Shown here piece after piece: positions 23,662 to 32,001 of a DNA stretch of 32,001 bases (position 1 is the stretch's first letter; every line of letters begins with the position of its first letter). The notes under the pieces are model-generated. The model searched no databases, was not told the origin of the DNA, and saw only the letters and a list, made by a program, of their open reading frames with translations. A program made the translations under genes and the position numbers. This DNA is from Acidobacteriota bacterium (GTDB lineage Bacteria > Acidobacteriota > Terriglobia > UBA7540): positions 1 through 32,001 of the forward strand of contig PLWR01000360.1 in NCBI GenBank assembly GCA_003165615.1, in the 5' to 3' direction.

Positions 23662-26451
23662 ATGAAACGCATACCTACTCTACCCTCTTTTTTCTTGTTG
23701 GTCATTGCCTCCTCCTTTTTCTCGCAATCTCTGGCAGCAGAATCGGTTTTACATCCGGTTGACCTCCGTTGCGAGTACCTCAAGAATCCTCTCGGCATCG
23801 ACCGCACCAACCCCCGGCTCAGTTGGAAGTTGCAAGCTGCTCCCTCGGCCGGGCGCGGTCTGAAGCAGACGGCATTCCAGGTTCAGGTTGCCACCTCGGA
23901 ACAAGCGCTGGGAGGCGGCAAGGCTGACCTGTGGGATTCCGGCAAAGCCGACTCCGACCGGAGCAACCTTGTTGCATACACCGGTAAGCCTCTGGAATCG
24001 CGCCAGCGGTGCTGGTGGAGGGTCCGAATCTGGGACCAGAATGGCACGCCCTCAGCGTGGAGCGAATCCGCTCTATGGAGCATGGGCTTGCTCCAGCCGG
24101 GCGATTGGGACGCGAAGTGGATTGGCTTGAACAGTGGAGATCAGACGCGGCCCGATGACCCGCACACGCGCCTTCCGGCCCGCATGTTGCGGCGGGAGTT
24201 TGATGCTCCCAAGCAGGTCCGGCGCGCCACGGTTTATGCGGCCGGTCTGGGCTTCTTTGACCTCTACTTGAACGGTGCCCGGGTAGGCGATCACATCATG
24301 GACCCTGCCCTCACCGAATACTCCAAGCTGATTCTCTACGTTACGTTTGACGTGACCCGCCAGCTCCAAGCGGGCAAGAACGCGCTGGGCGCGGTTCTGG
24401 GCAACGGAAGATTCTTCGCGCAACGGGCGGGCGACAAGACTCCGGTGAAATTCAAGAATTATGGCTATCCGAGGTTGTTGCTCCAGCTCGAAATTGAATA
24501 CGCGGACGGCACGCATGAACGGGTGGTGAGCGACGGTGATTGGAAGGTCACGGCGGATGGCCCCACGCGCACCAACAACGAATACGACGGCGAGGAGTAC
24601 GACGCGCGCAAGGAAATGCCGGGCTGGGACAAACCGGGATTCAACGACAGTCGCTGGCAAAAAGTGGACCTGATGGATTCGCCCGGCGGACGCCTGCACG
24701 CGCAAATGCTGGAACCGACCAAGAACACTCAGGTGCTCAAGGCCGTCTCCATTCATCGAACCAAGCCTGGAACCTATGTCGTGGACTTTGGGCAGAATTT
24801 CTACGGCCAGATTCGCCTGCGCGCCTCTGCCCCTGCCGGTACCGTGGTGAAGATGCGGGAAGCCTATAGTCTTAACCCCGATGGCTCACTGCGCACCCAG
24901 GACAATCGTAGCGCGCTGGCCACCGACATCTACACCTTCAAAGGCGTTGGCGTGGAAACCTGGAGTCCGCGATTTCGGGGGCAGGGATTCCGCCGCGTCG
25001 AAGTCACCGGCTTGCCCGGAAAGGTCACCGCCGATGAGTTTGCAGGCCTCGTGGTGGAGAACAACCTTGATTCGGTGGGTTCGTTCGAGTGCTCCATTCC
25101 GCTGGTGAACCACATTTATCGCAATGTGCGGTGGGGGCAGCGCATATTTCTGCGCAATGGCGTCCCCCTGGATCCTGACCGCGACGAACGCCAGCCCTGG
25201 GTGGGCGACCCGGCGAAGGACAGCGAAGGTGAAGCCTTCAACTTCAACGTGGCCGCGTTTTATGAGAAGTGGATTAACGATAACTTTCTGGATCAGATGC
25301 CCGACGGCCAACTGTCCGATGTTTCTCCGACCTACTGGGCGTTCTACCATAGCGACGACATTGCGTGGCCCAGCGTTGTGACCATCATCCCGGATTGGTT
25401 TTATTCGTTCTATGGCGACCGGCGCATTCTGGAAGTGAATTACAAGCCCATGAAAAAATGGGTGGAGTACTGCGCCCGCCAACTAAAACCGGACTACACC
25501 GTTGATAAAACGATATTCGCCGACTGGTGCGATACCGCGTCCATGGACGGGAAGGGAAATGACCATGGAGCTACCAGTACGGCCCTCATCGGCTCGGCCT
25601 ATGGTTATCTGAATGTCGAACTTATGGCACGCGCGGCGCAGCGGCTGGGCAGGACGGAGGACGAAAAGCATTACACGGACCTCGCCGCCAGGATTCGAGA
25701 CGGATTCAACAAGCGATTTTTCAATCCTCAAGCCGCCCAATATGAAAGCGCCACCCAAACCTCCTACGTGCTGCCGCTGGCGTTTGGACTGGTTCCTGAT
25801 CAGGTTCGGCCCCGCGTTATCCAGAACCTGGTGGATGACATCATGGTCCAGCATCAGGGCTACAGCACGGTGGGTCTGTTGGGAATGCAGTGGCTGATGG
25901 AGGTGCTTACGGAAACGGGACACGCCGACGTGGCTTTGACCATCGCCACGCGCACGAAAAGGCCGAGTTGGGGTTACATGATCGCCCAGGGCGCCACCAC
26001 CATCTGGGAGCGCTACGATATGAACACGCGCGACCCCGGCATGAATAGCGAGGCCCTGCTGATTCAGACCGGTGACGTGGTGACGTGGTTCTACCAAGGC
26101 TTGGCAGGCATCAATTACGACCCGGAGCAGCCGGGGTTCAAGAATATCGTGATGCATCCGCGCGTGGTCCCCGGACTGACCTTTGCCAAAGGCTCGCTTG
26201 ATTCGCCCCAGGGCAAGATCAGCAGTAGTTGGCAAACCCGGGAAGGGAAGTTCTCTTGGAGCATTGTCGTGCCCCCCAACTCTACGGCCACTGTCTACGT
26301 GCCGGCGAAAGACTCTGAAACCGTGCGCGAAAAGGGCAAACTCGCGGCCCGCTCAGACGGGGTCAAGTTCCTGCGCGGGGAAAACGATTCGTCGGTTTAC
26401 GAGGTCGGTTCAGGGAGCTACGAGTTCACGTGTCCACTCTCCCAACGATGA
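23662..26451 (+). CDS. Secreted GH78 alpha-L-rhamnosidase
   Basis: 929 residues with a signal peptide (about 1-26, ending SLAAES). It follows the standard GH78 layout: an N-terminal fibronectin-like domain (VDLRCEYLKNPLGIDRTNPRLSWKL), a carbohydrate-binding-like domain (AKWIG ... ARMLRREFDAPKQVRRATVYAAGLGFFDLYLNG), a beta-sandwich, the (alpha/alpha)6 catalytic domain, and a C-terminal beta domain. Catalytic-site motifs are DPDRDERQPWVGD, with candidate general acid E509, and TIWERYD with candidate base E783. Family knowledge says it removes terminal alpha-L-rhamnose from glycosides or polysaccharides by inversion. It is divergent from a TonB-dependent receptor, which fits a shared uptake and degradation role. 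ATG 23662 starts the signal peptide. Confidence 0.95.
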   Translation: MKRIPTLPSFFLLVIASSFFSQSLAAESVLHPVDLRCEYLKNPLGIDRTNPRLSWKLQAAPSAGRGLKQTAFQVQVATSEQALGGGKADLWDSGKADSDRSNLVAYTGKPLESRQRCWWRVRIWDQNGTPSAWSESALWSMGLLQPGDWDAKWIGLNSGDQTRPDDPHTRLPARMLRREFDAPKQVRRATVYAAGLGFFDLYLNGARVGDHIMDPALTEYSKLILYVTFDVTRQLQAGKNALGAVLGNGRFFAQRAGDKTPVKFKNYGYPRLLLQLEIEYADGTHERVVSDGDWKVTADGPTRTNNEYDGEEYDARKEMPGWDKPGFNDSRWQKVDLMDSPGGRLHAQMLEPTKNTQVLKAVSIHRTKPGTYVVDFGQNFYGQIRLRASAPAGTVVKMREAYSLNPDGSLRTQDNRSALATDIYTFKGVGVETWSPRFRGQGFRRVEVTGLPGKVTADEFAGLVVENNLDSVGSFECSIPLVNHIYRNVRWGQRIFLRNGVPLDPDRDERQPWVGDPAKDSEGEAFNFNVAAFYEKWINDNFLDQMPDGQLSDVSPTYWAFYHSDDIAWPSVVTIIPDWFYSFYGDRRILEVNYKPMKKWVEYCARQLKPDYTVDKTIFADWCDTASMDGKGNDHGATSTALIGSAYGYLNVELMARAAQRLGRTEDEKHYTDLAARIRDGFNKRFFNPQAAQYESATQTSYVLPLAFGLVPDQVRPRVIQNLVDDIMVQHQGYSTVGLLGMQWLMEVLTETGHADVALTIATRTKRPSWGYMIAQGATTIWERYDMNTRDPGMNSEALLIQTGDVVTWFYQGLAGINYDPEQPGFKNIVMHPRVVPGLTFAKGSLDSPQGKISSSWQTREGKFSWSIVVPPNSTATVYVPAKDSETVREKGKLAARSDGVKFLRGENDSSVYEVGSGSYEFTCPLSQR

Positions 26452-26623
26452 AGGGAAATGACGAACTTCATAAACTCGTAACCTTCCTGATGCTGGTAGC
26501 GGCAGAAAATAATATGGCAGCAGGTGGCGCGGACCTGTTTTGAAGGACCGCGGCTTTTCCTTTCCTCCAGCGTACGAGCCGCAACGTGCGAAAATATTCA
26601 GTACTTGCTTTCGGCGGTGGAAG

Positions 26624-27454
26624 TCATAAGGGCTGAGCAGAGCCGAAGGAAAGTTGGAGGGCGATGCCCTTCTGGCAGGTCCCGGCGCGCTCTTCCCGGC
26701 GTACCACCCGCGCCGGAACGGGAATTGCCATGCTGTCCGGGTGGTAGGGCAGGACGACCTCCACGTTTTCTCCCACCTCGTAACCCTGCTCGGTGGTGAA
26801 ATAAATCCCCGTACGAGAGACATTCATCGTTTCGGAGATATCGAAAAGGTTCATGCCGTGCTTGGTGCGGATGATTTTGACCGCCAGCCGGATGGGCGCG
26901 CGCCCTTTTTGCCGGTGATCTGTCGCTGGTTTGGTGGCATCGCCCGAGCCCGGCGCCGGTGGTTTTTCAGGAGTATAAACCCAGCCCGTGGTGGCTTTGC
27001 AAGTTTCGCAATGGCGGGCGATGGTGAAGCCCTCACCAAGAGATTCGGTCAATGCCTCGGGGACGGACATGGAAACTCTTTGATAGCACCGCTGGCATTC
27101 CAACAGAGCAGAAGGTGCGGCCTCCCCCGTGTTCAGGCCCTCGGGGATTAAATCCGACTCCCAAATCTCGCCTTCCGCGTCGAGCAGTTCAAGGCCGACG
27201 GCATACAAGCCCTGTACCGGGCGAGTGTTAATCCATGCTACCCGATAGATGCCGCCAATATGGGTTCGCATGTTCGTTACGTGCAGATCGATGTCGAGGT
27301 CAACCCGTATGCGAAGGCGAATTACGATGAATTCTTTTGTCACCCGGATGGTCGAGGTATCCTCGTCGAAATAAAGCGGCTCATGCGAGAGGCCGCGGAC
27401 ACGAACGGCGATTCTGACCTCGGGCGTTCCGGCAATAATGTAGCTCTGTTCCAT
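26624..27454 (-). CDS. Tandem PilZ-like protein with a zinc ribbon between the domains
   Basis: 276 residues from ATG 27454, chosen because GGAGGATT directly precedes it. The N-terminal part, about 10-95, is a degenerate PilZ-like barrel (EVRIAVRVRG ... GIYRVAWINTRPVQGLYAVGLEL). Residues 120/123 (CQRC) and 149/152 (CETC) form two CxxC knuckles, likely a zinc ribbon. After a Pro/Lys linker comes a canonical PilZ domain with both c-di-GMP motifs: RAPIR (185-189, RxxxR) and NVSRTG (211-216, (D/N)xSxxG). It is thus a good candidate c-di-GMP effector in the cytoplasm; the target is unknown. It is convergent with the rhamnosidase, and not linked to the pilus cluster by position. Confidence 0.85.
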   Translation of the reverse strand: MEQSYIIAGTPEVRIAVRVRGLSHEPLYFDEDTSTIRVTKEFIVIRLRIRVDLDIDLHVTNMRTHIGGIYRVAWINTRPVQGLYAVGLELLDAEGEIWESDLIPEGLNTGEAAPSALLECQRCYQRVSMSVPEALTESLGEGFTIARHCETCKATTGWVYTPEKPPAPGSGDATKPATDHRQKGRAPIRLAVKIIRTKHGMNLFDISETMNVSRTGIYFTTEQGYEVGENVEVVLPYHPDSMAIPVPARVVRREERAGTCQKGIALQLSFGSAQPL

Positions 27455-27817
27455 AATCCTCCGCTTGCAAGGGGCCTGGGGAAAAAATCGCCTCATTCAA
27501 GAGCAAAGATCCAGGGTTTGGGGCATCCCTGTTTCGGGAACGAATTGTAGCACTGCCTTGGGGGAAGCGAGATGTGAAAAGATGGGCGCCATGGTTGTCC
27601 CGGCGCCGGCGCCCCCCTCTGGAGAAGAGTCCATCCGGACGGAAGGGTACTGTCCCAATTTGAACTTAGCGCCGCCGGCTCTATGTCGGCTGGAAGCCGG
27701 CGCTACGGAAGGCGTCGCGACGACTTTTTCATCAGCCGGCTGAAAGATGTACAATCCCCCTACTCGATGTAAACCCCACAGGTGACAAGACTCCTTCTTG
27801 GGGATGGAGGCCCTCCG
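27455..27817. other. Divergent gap with a repeat, between PilZ and GH99-like genes
   Basis: About 360 bp between divergent start codons. Apart from the repeat at 27667-27705 and the good ribosome binding sites at both ends, I see no gene. Promoters for both neighbours are expected here, but no convincing hexamer pair was found. Confidence 0.45.
27667..27705. repeat. TAGCGCCGCCGGCT-type palindromic repeat
   Basis: Left arm TAGCGCCGCCGGCT (27667-27680) and right arm AGCCGGCGCTA (27695-27705) pair with a 3-base bulge. An inner GTCGGCTGGAAGCCGGC can form an alternative stem. It belongs to the same general class as the paired palindromes at 11578-11636, which also end in TAGCGC/GCGCTA. Confidence 0.6.
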
Positions 27818-29314
27818 ATGCTGAGCATTGACGTGATTGCAAAAGGTCTTTCCGGCCGCTGCCTGGTGCGAACCCTTGCTTGTCTGGGCATAATCCTGAT
27901 GGCTGGCGGAGTGGTTTGCCTGGGCGCCGGTGATGATCCGCCGGCAGCCGCGGCAGCCGCAGGGATATTGGAAGCGACCCAACACTCAGGGAGCATGATC
28001 GGTCTCCAATATGAAACCTTTTTTACGCCCCACAACGGCGGCAGCTACGAAACGGCAGAGGCCATACCGATTTTGGGCAAGTACAGTTCCTATGACGTCA
28101 GTGTGATTCGCAAGCACGAGGAATGGTTCGAGGACCTGGGCATCGACTGGCTGTTGATCGACTGGAGCAACATGCTTTGGTCGCACCCGGAATGGGAAAA
28201 ACACGCGGGCAGCACCGGGGAGATCGAAGCGAGCACCGCCCTGCTCTTCCAGACTTACCGCCAATTGGAAAGGGAAGGGAAGCATCCACCCAAGCTGGTC
28301 ATCATGCTGGGTCTCCAGAACGGCAAGCTGGTCCCGAACGGCGTCCAAAGGCTGAATGACATCATCGCCTGGACGAAAGCGAATTTTCTCGACAATCCCG
28401 AATACAAGAACCTGTGGCTTTACTATTACGGCAAACCGCTAATGACGATCCTCTATCACGTGAGGCTCGCCTGCCCGGAAATCAAGGCGGGGACCAGCGG
28501 CATCGCGGCGCCGGATTGGACCGTGCGCTTCATGGGGTCACAGCTCCAGGACACGCATGTGGAAAATTGCGGCCTCTGGTCGTGGATGGACGGCACCATT
28601 CGGCAGGCGGTGACTCGCAGCGAGGGAAACCTTGAAGAGACCGTGGTGACGCCTTCGTGTTTCCCCATGCCGGGCGGCTGGCTTGACCCGCGAGCTATCG
28701 GCCGCGACCACGGCGCACCCTATCTGGAGAGCTGGGAAGTCGCCTTTGAGACTCACCCCAAGTTTATTCAAATCCACCAGTGGAACGAATTTGTTGGGCA
28801 AGCTGAAGGGAAGGGCTTCGGTCCCGCCCATGACATCTATGGGGACGAGTACAGCCTGGAGTTCAGCGACGACCTTGAGCCCACGAAAATGGACCAGTGC
28901 GCTTATCGGGGCTGCGGCGGCTGGGGTTATTACTATATGAACCTCACCCAAGCGATCCTTTCCCTATATCGGGGAGCAACGCCGGATATCACCGTACTGG
29001 CCTTGTCGGCGCCATTTCAGCCCGTGGTTAAACAGCAGGAGCTTCCTTTGGAATGGAGAACGCTGGGCAAAAACCCAGAATCATATACCCTGGAGTTGGA
29101 CGGACATGTGGTTGCCGACGACCTGGTAGGAAACAATTATACGCTGTCACTCTCCGCAATTTCGCCCGGGAAGCACCACGTAACCCTGACCGCGCGGGGT
29201 GTGCACACTTACTTTGATCTGTCCCCTGCCAAACTCACCACGCGATCCCGCCAACGGCTACCGGTGACTTCGGAAATTGACTTCACCTATTCCCCCGGCG
29301 CGGGGCAGAGATGA
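27818..29314 (+). CDS. Secreted GH99-like (endo-alpha-mannanase-like) protein
   Basis: 498 residues. ATG 27818 is favoured by GGAGG seven bases upstream; a GTG at 27782 is a weaker option. A signal-anchor segment (about 15-37) leads to a long TIM-barrel-like region: MIGLQYETFFTPHN, DVSVIRKHEEWFEDLGIDWLLIDWSN, KNLWLYYYGKPLMTILYH, and FIQIHQWNEFVGQAEG. These phrases resemble the glycan-processing GH99/GH71-like and WbsX-like families, in which a W-N-E-(F/W) motif carries active-site residues; the motif here is QWNEF. The last 100 residues form a beta-sandwich-like end (SYTLELDGHVVADDLVGNNYTLSLSAISPGKHHVTL). The substrate cannot be told from sequence. No glycan-uptake gene is adjacent. Confidence 0.6.
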   Translation: MLSIDVIAKGLSGRCLVRTLACLGIILMAGGVVCLGAGDDPPAAAAAAGILEATQHSGSMIGLQYETFFTPHNGGSYETAEAIPILGKYSSYDVSVIRKHEEWFEDLGIDWLLIDWSNMLWSHPEWEKHAGSTGEIEASTALLFQTYRQLEREGKHPPKLVIMLGLQNGKLVPNGVQRLNDIIAWTKANFLDNPEYKNLWLYYYGKPLMTILYHVRLACPEIKAGTSGIAAPDWTVRFMGSQLQDTHVENCGLWSWMDGTIRQAVTRSEGNLEETVVTPSCFPMPGGWLDPRAIGRDHGAPYLESWEVAFETHPKFIQIHQWNEFVGQAEGKGFGPAHDIYGDEYSLEFSDDLEPTKMDQCAYRGCGGWGYYYMNLTQAILSLYRGATPDITVLALSAPFQPVVKQQELPLEWRTLGKNPESYTLELDGHVVADDLVGNNYTLSLSAISPGKHHVTLTARGVHTYFDLSPAKLTTRSRQRLPVTSEIDFTYSPGAGQR

Positions 29315-29341
29315 TTGTTGTGGTTTTGCTCCAGTACAAAC

Positions 29342-29359
29342 GGCGGTTCGCGAACCGCC
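29342..29359. repeat. Perfect 18-bp palindrome after the GH99-like gene
   Basis: GGCGGTTCGCGAACCGCC is a perfect palindrome 27 bp after the stop codon. It may help end the transcript, but no T-run follows, or be a dispersed repeat or protein-binding site. Confidence 0.6.
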
Positions 29360-29530
29360 CCTGCGCTCCATTCTGAAATCCACGATCCCTCGCTACTTTT
29401 TCCTGCTCTCACGACCGTTTTTGGACAATTCACCACCCTCGCGAAAGATTCTTTCCGACCGGCAGGAAAACGGACTTGCCTCTTGACAAAAGGCGGGGAC
29501 CGATCGGCTGCGAAAAAACTCCTTAGGATT

Positions 29531-29620
29531 GTCATTCTGAGGAGCCAGCAAGCGACGAAGAATCTCGCATTGCCTTGAAAACGCTCAGGGCAAGATCCTT
29601 CGCTGCTGCTCAGGATGACA
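29531..29620. repeat. GTCATTCTGAG-type dispersed inverted repeat
   Basis: Left arm GTCATTCTGAGGAGCCAGCA...CGAAGAATCT (29531-29565) pairs with right arm AGATCCTTCGCTGCTGCTCAGGATGAC (29593-29619) imperfectly. This kind of 'TGTCATTCTGAG...AGCGAAGAATCT' element is a common intergenic repeat in Acidobacteria and other soil bacteria; its function is not known to me. Confidence 0.7.
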
Positions 29621-29916
29621 GTTTGGGAGGTTTTTCCGCAGCCTTTGAAACCCCGCCCTTCCAAAACATGTGGTGAGAAGTCCGGGTTAGCAATGTCGTT
29701 TTTCGGAAGTCCGCTGTACTTCCATTTTGCTCGAAGGTGGGTGGGGAGATTGCAACCGCTGGCGAGTGCGGTGATATACTGCCCCCGTTCTGCTGGGAAG
29801 GGATCGGCATCGGGGCAAGTCGGCCGAATATGATCCTTGTGGCAACCGGTTCCAAGTCGGCAGTTTCGAAGGCCATCACGCTTCACTCGTGACGAATCCA
29901 TGAGGAACATTCACCC

Positions 29917-30927
29917 ATGAAAGCCATTCAATTTGATCAACCCGGTAAGTTAAGTTTGGTGGAAATCGCCACTCCTGAGCCCGCGGCGGGTTGGGCGCGG
30001 ATTCGCATTCAGGCGGCAGCGATTTGCATGACGGATGTGGAAGTGCTGCGGGGCCGGCACCCCGTGGATTTCCCACTCATCCCTGGACACGAATTCTGCG
30101 GGGTGGTGGACCAGGTGGGCTCGCCCGCCGACGAAGCATGGCTGGGGCGGAAGGTGGTTGCTGACAACGAGATTTGCTGCCTGAAGTGCGGGTATTGCCG
30201 GCGCGGAGAATGGCGGGCCTGTGCAGAATTCCGGCATATCGGATTCGGCCCGCCCGGAGGTTACGCCGAGTACGTTGTGGCGCCCGTTTACAATTTGCAT
30301 CCGCTCGCGGACACGGTTTCGTTTGCGCAAGGGTCGATTCTGGAACCACTGGGTGTGGGCATCGCCGTGGCCTCCATTGCGGGCGCCCGCCTGGGCGCGA
30401 CGGCAGCGATTCTCGGCCTGGGGCCGATCGGATTGAATTGTCTGGCGGTCCTGAAAGCCTCAGGAGCGCGGCGAATCCTGTGCTTGGACAAGCAACCCAA
30501 GCGCCTGGCGTTGGCCAAATCATGGGGAGCGAGGGAGGCGACGAATGATCCCGAGCATCTCAGGGCACTGAGCAAGGAACTACATCCGGGAGGCACGGAC
30601 ATCGTCGTTGAGGCCAGCGGGCACCATCCTTTGATTCCGCTGGGGATCAGCCTCACACGTTTCGGCGGCAATGTGGTTCTGGCGGGTTTTTGCAAGCATG
30701 AGGCGCTGACAATAGATCCGGATGTGGTGCAGGGAACAAACCGTCGCGTGCTGGGCGCGGGAAATAATGCCGGATTTATAGAACCTGCGGCGCTGGCAGT
30801 AGGCGATAGTGTGCTCAGGACGGAAGGAATGATCACCCACCGCTTTAAGCTGGAGGATTACCGCCAGGCCTTCTCCGACGACCAGTTGGCGGCAAGCGAT
30901 TTCATCAAGGGAGTCTTCGTGTTTTGA
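29917..30927 (+). CDS. Zinc-dependent medium-chain alcohol/polyol dehydrogenase
   Basis: 336 residues, a typical length for the zinc MDR family, which oxidises alcohols or sugars with NAD(P). The catalytic zinc ligands are C37, H58-E59 (GHEF) and probably E143 (ILEPLGV). The structural zinc cysteines are C88, C91, C94 and C102 (CLKCGYCRRGEWRAC). The Rossmann motif GLGPIG lies at 167-172, followed by an acidic residue (CLDKQ) that favours NAD over NADP. The closest subtypes are threonine, sorbitol and L-iditol dehydrogenase-like enzymes, but the substrate is not defined. AGGAAC precedes ATG 29917. It is single, with long non-coding DNA on its left. Confidence 0.92.
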   Translation: MKAIQFDQPGKLSLVEIATPEPAAGWARIRIQAAAICMTDVEVLRGRHPVDFPLIPGHEFCGVVDQVGSPADEAWLGRKVVADNEICCLKCGYCRRGEWRACAEFRHIGFGPPGGYAEYVVAPVYNLHPLADTVSFAQGSILEPLGVGIAVASIAGARLGATAAILGLGPIGLNCLAVLKASGARRILCLDKQPKRLALAKSWGAREATNDPEHLRALSKELHPGGTDIVVEASGHHPLIPLGISLTRFGGNVVLAGFCKHEALTIDPDVVQGTNRRVLGAGNNAGFIEPAALAVGDSVLRTEGMITHRFKLEDYRQAFSDDQLAASDFIKGVFVF

Positions 30928-31046
30928 GAGGCAATGGCGGAGGAGTGGCCACGTCGTAAGTCGAATCCCGCTCCCCTGCAACCGGGCAGTGCGGCGTGAT
31001 CATTGTCAAAACTTGGATGTTAAAGCACGCTACGGAGGGTGCGGCC

Positions 31047-31727
31047 ATGAAGCGATTACTCCTTACCCTGATGGTGATGGGATGTACTTACGCGCTTATC
31101 GCCCAAACCGAGCCGCCAAAGGAAGAGTCTCCCTTTGCATCGGCGGAAGCTCAATCTGTAACTGACGTCATCATTCCATATCTCAGCATCGCCAGCGGGA
31201 CCGTGGTCCTGGACGCCGTTATTGATGAGACGGGGAAAGTCCAGAAGGTCGAGGTGCGAAGGGATATTGTCTCGATTACCGAGCCGGCGGTGAACGCGGT
31301 AAAGGAGTGGCAATTTTCCCCGGCAACATTCGAGGGAAAAGCTATTGCTTCCAGAGTGCCTGTGGCGGTTAATGTTCGTCCGCGGCTTTACTATGTTGAT
31401 CAGGTGCCTCTTCCTGCGCTGATACCCCAAACGGACGCTGCAATCCAGGCAGAATTCCAGTCGGCGGACGTGATTCGTGCGGTGTTCCCGTACCATCCTG
31501 TGAATAACGATTCAGATGCCGTAACCGTTGTGCTGGAGGTCGCCCTTAACTCGGCGGGAAAGGTGGAAAAGGTGAAGGTACTTTCCGATGTCCCCCCTGC
31601 CACTGCTGAGGCGGTGGCCGTGGTGGGGGACTGGCGATTCATGCCCGCCACTTTGAACGGCCATGCCGTCCCCTCCAAGATTATTCTTGTGTTTGTATTT
31701 AGAGCTCCATTCTCTTCGTATCCCTGA
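31047..31727 (+). CDS. Exported protein with two TonB C-terminal-like domains
   Basis: 226 residues from ATG 31047, which has CGGAGGGT eight bases upstream; an earlier in-frame start at 30996 is unlikely. A signal peptide (MKRLLLTLMVMGCTYALIAQ) is followed by two copies of the TonB-C-like fold: about 50-115 (SGTVVLDAVIDETGKVQKVEVRRDI...AVNAVKEWQFSPATFEGKAI) and about 150-220 (DAVTVVLEVALNSAGKVEKVKVLSDV...AVAVVGDWRFMPATLNGHAV). There is no transmembrane-plus-proline-rich TonB linker, so it is not an energising TonB. Such proteins occur in Acidobacteria as secreted energy-transducer-like proteins of unknown role. Duplication inside the gene is evident. Confidence 0.83.
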   Translation: MKRLLLTLMVMGCTYALIAQTEPPKEESPFASAEAQSVTDVIIPYLSIASGTVVLDAVIDETGKVQKVEVRRDIVSITEPAVNAVKEWQFSPATFEGKAIASRVPVAVNVRPRLYYVDQVPLPALIPQTDAAIQAEFQSADVIRAVFPYHPVNNDSDAVTVVLEVALNSAGKVEKVKVLSDVPPATAEAVAVVGDWRFMPATLNGHAVPSKIILVFVFRAPFSSYP

Positions 31728-31769
31728 TGGCGATAAGTGCCATGGAAGGATCATTTCCACGCCAACTCT

Positions 31770-32001
31770 TCAGGGCGTGCCTGCGGTCGGCACAAAGTGC
31801 CGGTTGGGGCGAGGCCGATAACCGCTGCGCGCACGGACGCGGTAGTCCTTGAAGGACTGGCCCGCCAGTTTTACGTCGATCTTCCTCCAGCCGTAATTGG
31901 GATTTGGCTGCGGGTAATAAGTGAGCGTGTAGAGATGGGCAAGGTCATCGCCAATGGAAGCGAAAGCTCTCTCCTGGTCTTGCCAGTCTTTGGCAAAGTA
32001 G
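31770..32001 (-). CDS. C-terminal part of an acidobacterial VWFA-related protein (cut by window edge)
   Basis: A frame enters from the right edge on the minus strand and stops at TGA 31772-31770, giving about 76 residues: YFAKDWQDQERAFASIGDDLAHLYTLTYYPQPNP, NYGWRKIDVKL and YRVRARSGYRPRPN. This matches the C-terminus of the VWFA-related acidobacterial domain (TIGR03436 type), where Y-x-L-x-Y-Y-P, WRKI-x-V and YRVRAR-x-GY are typical. The VWA domain itself with its metal site would lie outside the window. It is convergent with the TonB-C-like gene, 42 bp apart. This is the best lineage marker in the window. Confidence 0.85.
   Translation of the reverse strand, partial: YFAKDWQDQERAFASIGDDLAHLYTLTYYPQPNPNYGWRKIDVKLAGQSFKDYRVRARSGYRPRPNRHFVPTAGTP

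Larger units (their letters stand above)
29315..29916. other. Non-coding gap with palindromes between GH99-like and dehydrogenase genes
   Basis: About 600 bp with no supported gene; the open frames on both strands overlap and lack family resemblance. It contains a perfect palindrome at 29342-29359 and an inverted repeat at 29531-29620. The part 29640-29900 holds nothing I can name except the AGGAAC binding site of the next gene. Confidence 0.55.

Noticed and set aside
30950..30985. tRNA-like phrase GTAAGTCGAATCCCGCTCCC
   Set aside because: It resembles a T-arm but no acceptor, D or anticodon stems can be built around it.

Overview
The window most likely comes from an Acidobacteriota chromosome or metagenome bin; this is an inference from gene content. 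The clearest markers are the right-edge fragment, which matches the C-terminus of the acidobacterial VWFA-related family (TIGR03436 type), a 996-residue Oar-like TonB-dependent receptor with an N-terminal carboxypeptidase-regulatory domain, a short STGPRT-type peptide, stand-alone DUF1059 and MEDS proteins, and many intergenic palindromic repeats. Coding GC is high, and no tRNA, rRNA, IS transposase, CRISPR array or prophage gene was seen.

Layout. At 1-2623: a possible gene tail at the left edge, a PEP-CTERM exported protein with a terminator-like hairpin, a large concentric palindrome, a short peptide gene overlapping an isolated nuoA, and a repeat-rich gap. At 2624-7344: a DinB-fold protein and a Fur-family regulator (+), convergent with a secreted TPR protein, an MscS channel fused to a cyclic-nucleotide-binding domain, and a DUF1059 protein (all -).

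At 7682-19241 (+) lies the centrepiece, an eleven-gene type IV pilus/type II secretion hybrid. The order is: a membrane-anchored protein with three full and one truncated GspC/PilP-like modules, a TPR-secretin lipoprotein, two GspG-like pseudopilins, PilC/GspF, PilB/GspE, PilM, PilN, PilO, a single-module PilP/GspC, and a third atypical pseudopilin with a low-complexity tail. Short gaps and overlaps suggest one transcription unit. Three junctions carry 7- or 8-bp tandem arrays, two of which fold back as inverted arrays. No prepilin peptidase, PilT or classical major pilin is present in the window.

At 19461-32001: a lone MEDS sensor protein (-), a triple-hairpin repeat cluster, the TonB receptor (-) divergent from a secreted GH78 alpha-L-rhamnosidase (+), a tandem PilZ protein with a zinc ribbon between its domains (-), a secreted GH99-like protein (+), a zinc-dependent medium-chain dehydrogenase (+), an exported protein with two TonB-C-like domains (+), and the truncated VWFA-related gene (-). 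The receptor, rhamnosidase, GH99-like protein and dehydrogenase may reflect use of plant or microbial polysaccharides, but they do not form an operon.
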